Assembly (NCBI GenBank): GCA_017552475.1 | Contig: JAFZPY010000029.1 | Location: forward strand, 1-54,047 | Length of the DNA: 54,047 bases | Source of the DNA: Bacteroidales bacterium | GTDB taxonomy: Bacteria > Bacteroidota > Bacteroidia > Bacteroidales > UBA932 | Reading direction: 5' to 3' | In this document: positions 24,189 to 33,546 of the stretch, one piece after another | Layout of the letters: each line of letters begins with the position of its first letter | Numbering within the stretch: the stretch's first letter is position 1 | Notes under the pieces: generated by a model | Databases searched by the model: none | Told to the model about the DNA's origin: nothing | The model's input: the letters and a program-made list of their open reading frames with translations, nothing else | Translations under genes and position numbers: made by a program

Positions 24189-27169
24189 TTTTTCGGAACA
24201 ATTGTAAATGCCCAGGAATAATCCCTGTCGCTCCAAATCGTATGCCGTACCTCCGGACGTGCGCCCCAGCTGTCATATCCGCCGACACCGCTCATGCGGT
24301 AATCCAGACACAGCTCCACATAATCGCGGTGCGGAACATCATTGATATGCGTCTGGCGCCTCAATACCCCCTCGGCTGCGGTCTCGTCATGCACCTCGTC
24401 AGGGCTGTAATTTGGCCACTGGAATGGCCTGTCGGTATTGTTGGCGCAATCCAGATCCTCCACCGCCATGTGCAGCGCATTAAACTCCAGTGTGCTGTCG
24501 GCCACGGCCGTGAACTTGCCAATCTCAAGCCATGCCACATCCGTATGGTGCCCGCACTCCTGGGGTCTCACATAAGGGAAATACTCCTCCACTGCCTTTG
24601 AACTCCAAAGACCAACCGGATAGCCCGACTTCCTGTCCCAGTAATTCTCGCCGAGGCGGCCGTAGTAACGGAACTCGTCGCTTGATGCAAAAAGCCTCAT
24701 CCTGAAGCCTATACGAGGAATGTCAATGTGCTCGTCGCCCCCCTCGAACTTTGTCACGACGCGCAGCGCGCCTTTGTCAACAAGGCTGTACTCAGCAGTG
24801 AAACGGCTCCCTCCGGGCGTATGATAAGTCACCTTGACAACAGCACCGTCCACATCAATGTCAACACCTCTGACAGCATCCCTCCAGGCAGCGGCGCGGC
24901 GGGGCTGGCCGTTGCCGTAGTCATTGTCCGTCGGTGCGCGCCAGAAATTCGGACGCAGCCCGAAATCATAGTCCCACATCTCTTTACCGTTGACGCGGTA
25001 TGACATAATTATGCCGGTGGTTTTGTCCAATTCAAATGATGCCTTGCCGGCGGTTAACTTGACAATCGTGCCGTCGTCAACCACTTTGGGAGTCTTGGCG
25101 GCTTTCCAAACCTTGGCTTGTGCCAACTTTTCCCGCAGCAACAGCTGGTCGTTCGCAACAACGGCGCCGTCCGGAGAAACAGTCTCGAAGTTAACCAGAT
25201 ACTCGCTCTTCTTCCTCATCCACCACGGCAGACTGATCTTCACGGTCTCAGACTCCTGAGGACGGGCGGACAGCTTGACACGGCCTCTTTTTACTTTCTT
25301 TCCGTCCCGGACGATGGTCCAGCGGAGCGTATATCCTTTGAGCGATTTGAAATAGAAACGGTTGAACACGCTGAACGTATTCTTTCCAGTCCTGGATACA
25401 CTAATGTCCTGATAGACATGTTTTACCTGCATCATGGCCGGATGAGGCGTGCCGTCAGGATTGACGATACCGTTGCAGAGGAAGTTGTTGTCGGAGGGCG
25501 TGTTCTCGCCGTAGTCTCCGCCGTAGGCCCAGTAGAGGTTGCCGTCCTCGTCAAATTCCCGGAGCCCCTGATCCTTCCAGTCCCATAGGAAGCCGCCCTG
25601 AAGGTGCGGGTATTTATATATGTATTCCCATTGGGAGTCAAGGTCGCCGGTGGAATTGCCCATGGCGTGAGCGTATTCGGATGGACAGACAGGACGTTCG
25701 GTGTACTCCTCGCCCATCCGGCGGAACCAGTCGGCTCCCGGATACTGGGGCACTATCATGTCTGTATTGCGGTCATATTCGGCACGTTCGTAGCATACCG
25801 GGCGGTCGTAGCCTTTGCTCTCGATGGCTTTGAGAGAGTCGTATGCGGCGTAGAAGCAGACTCCGTTGCCGCCTTCGTTGCCGAGGGAGAGGATGGTGAC
25901 GCAGGGGTAGCCGGCGACGCGTCCGTACATATCCATGACGCGGTCGATGTGCCGCCTGATCCATTTGGGATTATTGCCCAGTGTTCGGTCAGGAGCATAG
26001 CCCATGCCGTGGGATTCGACGTTGGCTTCGCTGTAGACGTACATGCCGAGGCTGTCGCATAGGTCGTAGAAGTAACGGGGCTGCGGATAGTGGCAGGTAC
26101 GGATAGCGTTGATATTATTGGCCTTCATCTGGAGGATGTCGGCGAGGATGTCTTCGCGGCTGGTATAATGGCCTGTGTGTTCGTTGTGTTCGTGGTAGTT
26201 GACTCCTTTGAACTTGACTGGCTGGCCGTTGATCAGGAAGATGTTGCCCTTGATTTCGAAGCGGCGGAAACCGACAGGGATGCGGGTGAAGTCGCCGTCG
26301 GCATTGATAAGCAGGGTGTAGAGGTTGGGGGTTTCTGCGCTCCAGGGTAGGACGTAGGGAATGGTGTCGCGAGTGGTGCCGTTGACATTGCCGGAGAGGA
26401 TGGTATTGTTGTTATTATCAAGGAGTTCGAAGTATACTGGCGTCTCGGCGTTGATGGTGAGAATGCCTGTGGTGAGGTCGCTGTCAAGGGTGGAGATGAC
26501 GGTGGGGGAGATGCGTCCCGGGATGGATTCGGAGGAGAGGTAGATGTCGCGCTCGATGCCACTGATGCGCCAGAAGTCTTGACATTCGAGGTAGGAGCCT
26601 GTGCTATAGCGGGTTATGATGAGTGTAATCTCGTTGTCACCTTCGCGGAGGAGGGGGGTGATGTCATAGCGGGCCAGGTCCTTGGAGTTGTCGTTGTAGC
26701 CGGCGAAAGTGCCGTTGATGTAGACGTGGACTCCGGATTTGGCGCCGCACATGTTGAGGTATACCGTGCGTTTCTGCCAGCTTTCAGGGATGGTGAAGGA
26801 GCGGTGGTAGACGCCTGTGGGGTTGATTTCGGGGAGTTTGGGCGGTTCCGGGTTGAGCGGAGCGAATTCGTAGTGGGTGTTGACGTAGATGGCGGTGCCA
26901 TAGCCCTGAGGTTCCCAGTTGCCGGGAACGTTGACAGTGTCCCATCGGTCGATTGTTGCGGGGACCTGCTGGTATGTGTCAAAGTAGCGGAAGTCCCATT
27001 TCCCATTGAGCAGAAGGCAGTTGGGACTGTCGTAGAATTTGGCGTTGAGGGCTTCCTGACGGGTGGGGTAGTACATCAGCTCCATGCCGCCGGGGGCTTT
27101 GTTCATGGAACTGACGTTGAAGTCCTGGCAGAGGATGGCGGCTGCAATGAGTGTTGCGGTCGTGATCAT
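24185..27169 (-). CDS. GH2 beta-galactosidase (LacZ-like)
   Basis: A 994-residue GH2 enzyme with the full LacZ-type layout: sugar-binding jelly-roll (about 50-210), Ig-like domain, TIM barrel, and a C-terminal beta-galactosidase small-chain domain. The acid/base is Glu432 in SLGNEGGNG and the nucleophile is Glu498 in CPSEYAHAMGNSTG, both very close to E. coli LacZ. A short signal peptide (MITTATLIAAAILCQ) with a possible lipobox at Cys14 suggests export to the periplasm. It overlaps GH3 and GH29 by 4 nt on either side. The likely task is removing beta-galactose from complex-type glycan antennae. Confidence 0.94.
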   Translation of the reverse strand: MITTATLIAAAILCQDFNVSSMNKAPGGMELMYYPTRQEALNAKFYDSPNCLLLNGKWDFRYFDTYQQVPATIDRWDTVNVPGNWEPQGYGTAIYVNTHYEFAPLNPEPPKLPEINPTGVYHRSFTIPESWQKRTVYLNMCGAKSGVHVYINGTFAGYNDNSKDLARYDITPLLREGDNEITLIITRYSTGSYLECQDFWRISGIERDIYLSSESIPGRISPTVISTLDSDLTTGILTINAETPVYFELLDNNNNTILSGNVNGTTRDTIPYVLPWSAETPNLYTLLINADGDFTRIPVGFRRFEIKGNIFLINGQPVKFKGVNYHEHNEHTGHYTSREDILADILQMKANNINAIRTCHYPQPRYFYDLCDSLGMYVYSEANVESHGMGYAPDRTLGNNPKWIRRHIDRVMDMYGRVAGYPCVTILSLGNEGGNGVCFYAAYDSLKAIESKGYDRPVCYERAEYDRNTDMIVPQYPGADWFRRMGEEYTERPVCPSEYAHAMGNSTGDLDSQWEYIYKYPHLQGGFLWDWKDQGLREFDEDGNLYWAYGGDYGENTPSDNNFLCNGIVNPDGTPHPAMMQVKHVYQDISVSRTGKNTFSVFNRFYFKSLKGYTLRWTIVRDGKKVKRGRVKLSARPQESETVKISLPWWMRKKSEYLVNFETVSPDGAVVANDQLLLREKLAQAKVWKAAKTPKVVDDGTIVKLTAGKASFELDKTTGIIMSYRVNGKEMWDYDFGLRPNFWRAPTDNDYGNGQPRRAAAWRDAVRGVDIDVDGAVVKVTYHTPGGSRFTAEYSLVDKGALRVVTKFEGGDEHIDIPRIGFRMRLFASSDEFRYYGRLGENYWDRKSGYPVGLWSSKAVEEYFPYVRPQECGHHTDVAWLEIGKFTAVADSTLEFNALHMAVEDLDCANNTDRPFQWPNYSPDEVHDETAAEGVLRRQTHINDVPHRDYVELCLDYRMSGVGGYDSWGARPEVRHTIWSDRDYSWAFTIVPKK

Positions 27170-29481
27170 ATTGTAAGTGTGGCTTTTAGTCTGATGTCTC
27201 CGGATGATGCGCCGACGCCGATGAGGAAGTCGCCGGGCTCGATGGTTTTACGCATGGAGGTGTCGTAGAGTGAGAGGTCGTCGTCGGAGAGGGTGAAGGT
27301 GATGTGGCGTGTCTCGCCGGCGGGAATCATGATGCGGGTGAAGCCGCGGAGTTGCTTCATCGGACGTACTGTGCTGGCTTTGAGGTCGGTGATGTAGAGC
27401 TGGGGGACTTCTTCGCCGTCAAGGGAGCCGGTGTTGGTGATGTCGAAGGAGACGTTGCGGCCGTGAATATCGATGTTGGCGTAGTCGAAGGTGGTGTAGC
27501 TCAGGCCGTGGCCGAAGGAGAAGAGAGGGTCGGCTGACATTTCGACGTAGTCGTGACCGCGGGGGAAGCGTTTGTTGTAGTAGACGGGAAGCTGGCCGAC
27601 GCTGCGGGGGACGCTGATTGGGAGGCGTCCGGCGGGGTTGTAGTCGCCGAAGAGGATGTCCGCGAGGGCGGTGCCGCCTTCCTGACCGGGATAGAAGAGG
27701 GTGAGGAGGGCGTCTGCATTTTCAGATGCCCATACCTTGTCGAGAGGACGGCCTTCGATGTAGACGACGATCAAGGGTTTGCCGGCGTTCTTGAGGGCTT
27801 TGAGCAGGTCGTTCTGGAGGCCGAGGAGGTCGAGGGAGGCGCGGTCGAAGCCTTCGCCCGCTTCCATGTCGGAGACTGAGGTCTCGTCCACGACGGCGGC
27901 TCCGGTGTTGATGTATTTGGTCTTGAAGTCGCGGGCGGAGGAGCCTCCGACGACGGCAATGATGACGTCCGAGGCCTGTGCGGCCCTGACGGCTTCTGCG
28001 ATATTGGCATTTTTGGTGTCACGGATGGCGCAGCCTTTGGCGTAGCGTACGTTGGCCTGGCCTATTTTGGCGATTATGCCTTCGAGAGGGGTGATGATGT
28101 TGCCGTCAGGCTGGGGGGCCGTGTAGTCGCCGAGCTGGTTGTACTGGTTGTCGGCGTTGGGCCCTACGACTGCGACTTTGAGGTCCTTGCGGAGGGGGAG
28201 GATGCCGTTGTTGGTCAGGAGGACGGCGCTTTTGCGGGCGGCGTCGGCGGCCAGGGCGATGTGGTCGTCGTTACGGACGTTCCGGGCTTCTCCCGGGTTG
28301 ATGTATGGATGGTCGAAGAGGCCGAGGTGGAATTTGAGGAGAAGGACGTTGCGGACTGCTTCATTGATAAGGTCCTCGCTGATGCGGCCTTCCTTGACGC
28401 TCTGGATGAGAAGGGGGTAGCAGTTGGCACCGAGGTCGACGTTGACGCCGGCTGTGAGGGCTATTTCGGCGGCCTCCTGTGCGCTGGCTGCAATCTTTTG
28501 TGTGGTGTAGAGGGCGTCAATGCTCTGGAGGTCGCTGACGACGAAGCCCTGGAAGCTCCATTCGTCGCGGAGGACGTGTCTGAGCATGTCGGGATTGGCT
28601 GTGCTGGGGATGCCGTCGATGGCGTTGTAGGAGGTCATGATGGAGAGGGCGCCTGCATTTATGACTGCCTCGAAGGCGGGGAGGAAGTTTTCGTGGAGGT
28701 CGCGCTGTCCGATGAAGGATGGATTGCCGTTGTGGCCTCCTTCGGGGATTCCGTAGGCAATGAAGTGTTTGGGTGTGACGATGACGCCTTTATCCCAGCC
28801 GTTTTTTAGCGGGCTGAGGCCTTCGGTCTCGGCTGCGGCGAGTGTGGCGGTGAGATGTCCGTCTTCGCCGAAGGTTTCTTCGACGCGACTCCAGCGTGGC
28901 TCTCGGGCGAGGTCAATGACGGGACCGTAGCTTATGTGGGCTCCTTGGGCACGGAGTTCTGCGGCGATGGCTTTGCCTATTTCTGTCATGGTCTCTGTTG
29001 ACCATGTGGCGCCGAGGCCTATGTCCGTCGGGAATACAGTGGTGCCGATGGCCATGTGGCCGTGGGGCCCTTCTTCGGCGAGTATGACGGGGATGCCGAG
29101 GCGGGTGCTGTCGATGGCGTAGTGCTGGAGGGTGTTGTAGGTCTCGGCGGCGAGTACCGGATTCAGACCTGTCTCGAGTGTCTTCTGTGTCCAGGGGTCA
29201 GCTCTGAACGTAGCCCAGAGCATACCTCCGTGGCTCTCCTGGATGAATTTTCTGTAGACCTCAGATATCGTGACTGTGGAGCTGTCTTTTTTGTCGTACA
29301 TAGGCCATCCGAGAGGGCAGAGAAGTTGGCCAACCTTTTCTTCGAGGGTCATCCTTCTGATGAGATCCTCCGTCCTCTTTTCGGGGGAGAGGGATGCGTT
29401 TTTGTAGGCCGGTGTTTCGCTGCCGCACGAGATGACGATAGCGCAGATCGCTATTGTGGCGGCTATTGTGTTGATTCTCAT
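27166..29481 (-). CDS. GH3 beta-glycosidase lipoprotein
   Basis: A 771-residue three-domain GH3 enzyme (BglX-like order: TIM barrel, alpha/beta sandwich, C-terminal Fn3-like domain). The start at 29481 gives a lipoprotein signal (lipobox VISC, Cys19). The nucleophile is Asp318 in FVVSDLQSID. Substrate-site motifs EPRWSRVEETFGED and VTPKHFIAYG are intact. GH3 includes beta-glucosidases, xylosidases and N-acetylglucosaminidases, and the sequence alone does not settle which. In an N-glycan-type locus that lacks GH20, a hexosaminidase-like role would be useful, but this is only a hypothesis. First gene of the unit, with its own promoter. Confidence 0.9.
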   Translation of the reverse strand: MRINTIAATIAICAIVISCGSETPAYKNASLSPEKRTEDLIRRMTLEEKVGQLLCPLGWPMYDKKDSSTVTISEVYRKFIQESHGGMLWATFRADPWTQKTLETGLNPVLAAETYNTLQHYAIDSTRLGIPVILAEEGPHGHMAIGTTVFPTDIGLGATWSTETMTEIGKAIAAELRAQGAHISYGPVIDLAREPRWSRVEETFGEDGHLTATLAAAETEGLSPLKNGWDKGVIVTPKHFIAYGIPEGGHNGNPSFIGQRDLHENFLPAFEAVINAGALSIMTSYNAIDGIPSTANPDMLRHVLRDEWSFQGFVVSDLQSIDALYTTQKIAASAQEAAEIALTAGVNVDLGANCYPLLIQSVKEGRISEDLINEAVRNVLLLKFHLGLFDHPYINPGEARNVRNDDHIALAADAARKSAVLLTNNGILPLRKDLKVAVVGPNADNQYNQLGDYTAPQPDGNIITPLEGIIAKIGQANVRYAKGCAIRDTKNANIAEAVRAAQASDVIIAVVGGSSARDFKTKYINTGAAVVDETSVSDMEAGEGFDRASLDLLGLQNDLLKALKNAGKPLIVVYIEGRPLDKVWASENADALLTLFYPGQEGGTALADILFGDYNPAGRLPISVPRSVGQLPVYYNKRFPRGHDYVEMSADPLFSFGHGLSYTTFDYANIDIHGRNVSFDITNTGSLDGEEVPQLYITDLKASTVRPMKQLRGFTRIMIPAGETRHITFTLSDDDLSLYDTSMRKTIEPGDFLIGVGASSGDIRLKATLTI

Positions 29482-29525
29482 ATCGTTTGTCCTGCTTTCG
29501 TGCCTCTGCACGGTGTTTTACGGTG

Positions 29526-29556
29526 CAAATATAACGATTTAATAAGCAATCTGAAA
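29526..29556 (-). promoter_or_regulatory. Promoter of the GH3-GH2-GH29-DUF1573 unit
   Basis: TTTC (29553-29556), 19 nt, TATATTTG (29526-29533) on the - strand, 44 nt upstream of the GH3 start. No copy of the GCTAAAA-TTTTA operator is present here, so control may differ from the susC and lacI units. Confidence 0.75.
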
Positions 29557-29604
29557 TAGCTTCGGCCGCCACCGCCGATAGATACTTAAACTTCGATATT
29601 GCTA

Positions 29605-29814
29605 TTAATCCCTGTCGCCGGCGCTGCTGATCAGGAGGTCGGGGATGTCAGGGGTGGCGTGCGGGTCGTCGTGGGAGTCGTGGTCGGTGAGGGCGGCGAA
29701 GGGGGAGAACTGGCCGGCACGCTCTGAAATGGGCATGCGGGGATGACGCAGCGATGTGGGATGGGGAAGGTTGATTATGTCGTCGTAGGGAGTCGGCTGT
29801 TTTGCTGTTGTCAT
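29605..29814 (-). CDS. YolD-like small protein
   Basis: A 69-residue protein with the phrase YDDIINLPHPTSLRHPRMP followed by ERAGQFSPFAAL. This is the signature of the small YolD-like partner often encoded beside UvrX/UmuC-type polymerases in gut Firmicutes and some Bacteroidota. Its start overlaps the stop of the Y-family polymerase gene by 4 nt (ATGA), confirming the pairing. It probably modulates the polymerase in translesion synthesis; the mechanism is not known. Too short for confident domain detection beyond the motif. Confidence 0.75.
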   Translation of the reverse strand: MTTAKQPTPYDDIINLPHPTSLRHPRMPISERAGQFSPFAALTDHDSHDDPHATPDIPDLLISSAGDRD

Positions 29815-31235
29815 GCTTTGTGTCCTCCTAATTGCTGGTTGCGTTCACGGGCGGTGGCGCCTTCTTCGAAGTTGAAACCGCTTAGAATGGCGTTTTTGCC
29901 GAATTTGCGGCGGATGGCGAGAATGGCCTCCTGGCGGCGGCGTTCGCGTTCCGTGTCGGCGGGGTTGTCGTCGAATAGGCTGAGTTGGATGGGACCGGCT
30001 TCATTTTCATTGATTACGCGGCCGACGGCTATATTGATGTATCTGATTGTCAGGGCGCTGTTGACGATGCGGTCGTAGAGGCTTATTACTGCGTCAGTGA
30101 TAATTCTGGTGGAAGAGGTGTGATTGTCAAGGGTAATGGAGCCATGTGCGGGTTTGGGGATGTTGCGGCCGTAGCGGTCTGTGGCGACCGGACCCTGGTA
30201 GGCGGCAGCTTTGTCGGGGGTGTCGAGATTGCTTTTGTCGTAGCTTACGGTGAGGGTAATGTGGTCGGTTACAAGGTGTTTGCCGACGAGCTCCATGACC
30301 AGCATGTCAGCCATTTCGCGGGTGACGACGCGGGCTTTGGCGAAGGTGTAGGGCTCGTGAAGGACCTGGCCGCTGCTGAGGCTGTTGGTGGAGGGCCTGT
30401 AGGCTTTGATGTCTGCGATGGTGCAGGGCTCCCAGCCCCAGGCGTGGTCGATGATGAGTTCTGCGTTGACGCCAAAGAGTTTGTAGAGAAGGCTTTCGCT
30501 CAGGCGCTGGTATGGCTGTCCGAGGGAGGCGCGGGCGATGTCGCCCATGGTGAACATACCGTTGGCTTCGAGTTTGGCGGCGATGCCGCGGCCTATTCGC
30601 CAGAAGTCGGTGAGGGGCCGGTGTGACCAGTAGCGCTGTCTGTAGGTGGTCTCGTCGAGGGCTGCGACGCGGACGCCGTCGGCATCAGGTTCGCTGTGCT
30701 TGGCTTCGATGTCCATGGCGATCTTGGCGAGGTACAGGTTGGTGCCTATGCCGGCCGTGGCCGTGATGCCGGTGGTGGTGAGGACGTCGCGGACCAGCCG
30801 CATTGCAAAGTCATGCGGTGAGAGCTTGTAGAGCCGGAGGTACTGCGTGGCGTCGATGAAGACCTCGTCGACAGAGTAGACGTGGATGTCATCGGGGGCG
30901 ACATGCCGGAGATAGATGTTGTAGATGTTGCGGCTGACCTCTACGTAGCGGGCCATGCGTGGAGTGGCGATGATGTATTCCAGGGGAGGCTCTCCGGGGC
31001 GTCGTCTGGCGTTGACTTGATGCACTTTCTGCACGACTTCGAACAGGCGGGCGCGACCGGGAATGCCGTAGGCCTTTAGGGATGGGGATACGGCGAGGCA
31101 GATGGTCTTTTCGGTGCGGGATGCATCGGCGACGACAAGGTGGGTACGGAGCGGGTCAAGTCCTCTGTCTATGCACTCCACGGAGGCGTAGAAGGACTTG
31201 AGATCGATTGCTACGTAGGTCCTGTCGTCATCCAT
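29811..31235 (-). CDS. Y-family DNA polymerase (DinB/UvrX-like, translesion)
   Basis: A 474-residue error-prone polymerase. The palm motifs AIDLKSFYASVEC and VYSVDEVFID carry the catalytic acidic residues. GIGTNLYLAKIAMD and the helix-hairpin region FWRIGRGIAAKLEANGMFTM follow, then the little-finger domain (about 250-400). QLSLFDD near 420 resembles a beta-clamp-binding motif (QLxLF). It overlaps rnr upstream by 1 nt (TAATG) and the YolD-like gene downstream by 4 nt. The pairing is unlike a standard housekeeping dinB and suggests a mobile or acquired repair cassette. Confidence 0.92.
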   Translation of the reverse strand: MDDDRTYVAIDLKSFYASVECIDRGLDPLRTHLVVADASRTEKTICLAVSPSLKAYGIPGRARLFEVVQKVHQVNARRRPGEPPLEYIIATPRMARYVEVSRNIYNIYLRHVAPDDIHVYSVDEVFIDATQYLRLYKLSPHDFAMRLVRDVLTTTGITATAGIGTNLYLAKIAMDIEAKHSEPDADGVRVAALDETTYRQRYWSHRPLTDFWRIGRGIAAKLEANGMFTMGDIARASLGQPYQRLSESLLYKLFGVNAELIIDHAWGWEPCTIADIKAYRPSTNSLSSGQVLHEPYTFAKARVVTREMADMLVMELVGKHLVTDHITLTVSYDKSNLDTPDKAAAYQGPVATDRYGRNIPKPAHGSITLDNHTSSTRIITDAVISLYDRIVNSALTIRYINIAVGRVINENEAGPIQLSLFDDNPADTERERRRQEAILAIRRKFGKNAILSGFNFEEGATARERNQQLGGHKA

Positions 31236-33424
31236 TATTTGTTCCTGGGTGTTCCTTTCTTCTCTTTGGATGATTTGCTTTTGGAGGAGCTGTTGCGACG
31301 GGCCTTGGCGGCTTTGATGGCTTTGGAGGTCTTGATGGAACGGGCGACTTTGGCTTTGCGGGCTTCTTTGTCGCCATGCTCCCTTTCTTCGAGGCCTGTC
31401 TCTACGAGCTCGTAGTCAAGGAGTTTCTGCTCGAGATTGGTGTTCTTGACACGTATCTTGACGGGGTCGCCGAGGCGGTAGACTATGCCGTTGCGGCGTC
31501 CCTTGATGAGATAGCGTTCGGAGTCGAATTCGTAGAAATCGGAGTGAATGTCGCGCAGGGCTACCATGCCTTCGATGTGGGTGGGCTCGATTTCAACGTA
31601 CATGCCCCATTCGGTCAGGCCGGAGATGTGACCTTCGAATTCGGCCCCGACCTTGTCCTGCATGAACTCGACGAGTTTGTATTTTATGCTCTCACGTTCG
31701 GCTTCAGCGGCTACGATTTCACGCTCCGCGGCGTGTTTGCATTGCTCGCTGTAGTATGATTTGTCCTGACTGTCGGCTCCTGAGAGGTACAGGGCGAGGA
31801 GTCGGTGCACCATGGTGTCGGGGTAACGGCGGATGGGGGAGGTGAAGTGGGTGTAGAATTTGAATCCGAGTCCGTAGTGACCGATATTGTCGGTGCTGTA
31901 GGTGGCTTTGGACATGCTTCGGAGGGCGAGAAGTTCGATTGCGTTGAATTCGGGAGTGCCTTTGACCTCTGACAAGAGGGCGTTGAGGGATTTGGCTGTC
32001 TCCTTGGGCGTGCCGGTCTCGCCGAGGGTGTGGCCGAAGCTTCCGGCGAATTCGCGGAGGGATCCTATCTTTTCGCCGTTGGGCTCGTCGTGAACGCGGT
32101 AGATGAATGTTTTGGGGGACTTGACCGATTTGCCGCCCATTTTGCCCGCCGTGGCGATGAATTCGGCTACGCTGCGGTTGGCAAGGAGCATGTATTCCTC
32201 AATGAGCCAGTTGGCTTCCTTTGAGATTTTTTCGTAGACGTTGACGGGACGGCCTTTTTCATCCACCTCCACTTTCATTTCGGGACGGTCGAATTCGATG
32301 GCGCCTGCGGAGAAGCGTTTCTTGCGGAATCTGGCCGCAATGTCCCAGAGTGTGAGGATGGCTTCCTTGAGTTCGCGTGGAATGACGCATCCTGTGGTGA
32401 TGCCTTCGCCCATGGCGGCTTCGGAACCGATTTTGGGGTCTTTGAGGTCTTTGCCTTTGCCGTCGGTGCCGCCGCGGAGGTCCATGTCGAGAGAGGCTTC
32501 GCCGTTGTCGATAATCTGCTGGGCCGTCTCGTAGGCGAAGCGGTAGTCGGAGTCAATGACGGTGCGACCGAACCATTGGCTTACGACCTTGGCCATCGGC
32601 GTGATTTCAAAGACTGCGGAGAATGTGAGCTTGTCCTCGCCGGGGCGGAGGGAGCAGAGTTTGTTGGAGAGCTTCTCGGGAAGCATGGGGACTGTGCGGT
32701 CCACGAGGTAGACGGATGTGCCGCGGACCTGGGCTTCCTTGTCTACAGGGCTGCCGGGGGTGACATAGTGGCTGACGTCGGCGATATGGACGCCTACTTC
32801 GTAGTTGCCGTTTTCAAGACGGCGGAAGGAGAGTGCGTCATCGAAGTCTTTGGCATCGGCCGGGTCTATTGTGAATGTGAGGGTGTCGCGGAAGTCGCGG
32901 CGGCCCTTGAGATCTGCGGGTGTGATTGCGTCGGAGATGGAGTCGGCGGCGTTTTCCACTTCCTTTTCGAAACGGTAGGGAAGGCCGAACTCGGCGAGGA
33001 TTGCGTGCATCTCGGTCTCGTTTTCTCCGGGGAGACCGAGGATGTCGACGATGTGGCCGCGAGGTCCGGGCTCGCCTTTGTCCCAGCCGTCGATGACGGC
33101 GGCGACTTTCATTCCGCGCTGAGGGGCCGGCATGCCTTCGGAAGGTTCAGGAACAGGCACTGAGATGTCGTAGGGCATGACTTTGCTGGACATGAGGACC
33201 CATGCCTTGCCTCCTACTGTATGGAGTATGCCGACGAAGGGACGCTGGGAGCGCTGTACAATCTCGATGACCTCGCCTTCGCGACGGCGGTCACCGGTCT
33301 TTTCATGAGTGACGGCCACTTTGACGATGTCGCCGTTGAGGGCGCCGCGTGTCTTGCTGGCCTTGACGTATACGTCGTCTTCTTCACCTTCGATTATGAC
33401 GAAGATGAAGCCTTCGCGGGTCAT
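31235..33424 (-). CDS. rnr: Ribonuclease R (5' end probably frame-broken)
   Basis: A processive 3'-5' exoribonuclease. The in-frame part has 729 residues: cold-shock domain, the RNB catalytic domain with TIDPADAKDFDDALS (the metal-binding Asp cluster), the S1 domain near GHISGLTEWGMYVE, and a Lys/Arg/Ser-rich tail. The first ATG (33424) would cut off the first strand of the cold-shock domain. The same frame continues upstream as KKVLPIFEGRVQMTREGF to a stop, and another frame supplies a basic start (MNRRNFGRRQGKNGNN) from 33522, right behind a good -7 box. One extra base would join them. The usual N-terminal winged-helix domain is missing either way. Confidence 0.9.
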   Translation of the reverse strand: MTREGFIFVIIEGEEDDVYVKASKTRGALNGDIVKVAVTHEKTGDRRREGEVIEIVQRSQRPFVGILHTVGGKAWVLMSSKVMPYDISVPVPEPSEGMPAPQRGMKVAAVIDGWDKGEPGPRGHIVDILGLPGENETEMHAILAEFGLPYRFEKEVENAADSISDAITPADLKGRRDFRDTLTFTIDPADAKDFDDALSFRRLENGNYEVGVHIADVSHYVTPGSPVDKEAQVRGTSVYLVDRTVPMLPEKLSNKLCSLRPGEDKLTFSAVFEITPMAKVVSQWFGRTVIDSDYRFAYETAQQIIDNGEASLDMDLRGGTDGKGKDLKDPKIGSEAAMGEGITTGCVIPRELKEAILTLWDIAARFRKKRFSAGAIEFDRPEMKVEVDEKGRPVNVYEKISKEANWLIEEYMLLANRSVAEFIATAGKMGGKSVKSPKTFIYRVHDEPNGEKIGSLREFAGSFGHTLGETGTPKETAKSLNALLSEVKGTPEFNAIELLALRSMSKATYSTDNIGHYGLGFKFYTHFTSPIRRYPDTMVHRLLALYLSGADSQDKSYYSEQCKHAAEREIVAAEAERESIKYKLVEFMQDKVGAEFEGHISGLTEWGMYVEIEPTHIEGMVALRDIHSDFYEFDSERYLIKGRRNGIVYRLGDPVKIRVKNTNLEQKLLDYELVETGLEEREHGDKEARKAKVARSIKTSKAIKAAKARRNSSSKSKSSKEKKGTPRNK

Positions 33425-33546
33425 CTGGACCCGTCCTTCAAATATAGGGAGTACCTTTTTTGCCTTTTGTTACGATTGTTTCCGTTCTTTCCTTGTCTGC
33501 GTCCAAAATTTCTTCTGTTCATATGGATGATGGATTATTTATCCTG

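Noticed and set aside
28801-28815. Partial operator-like sequence (TTTTTTAGCGG) inside the GH3 gene
   Set aside because: Only one half-site, no inverted partner, and lies mid-gene.
33452-33464. dnaX-like programmed -1 frameshift site in the rnr leader
   Set aside because: The A-run is in the wrong phase for an A-AAA-AAG slip (codons are CAA AAA AGG), so tandem tRNA re-pairing would be poor; RNA polymerase slippage or an indel is more likely.
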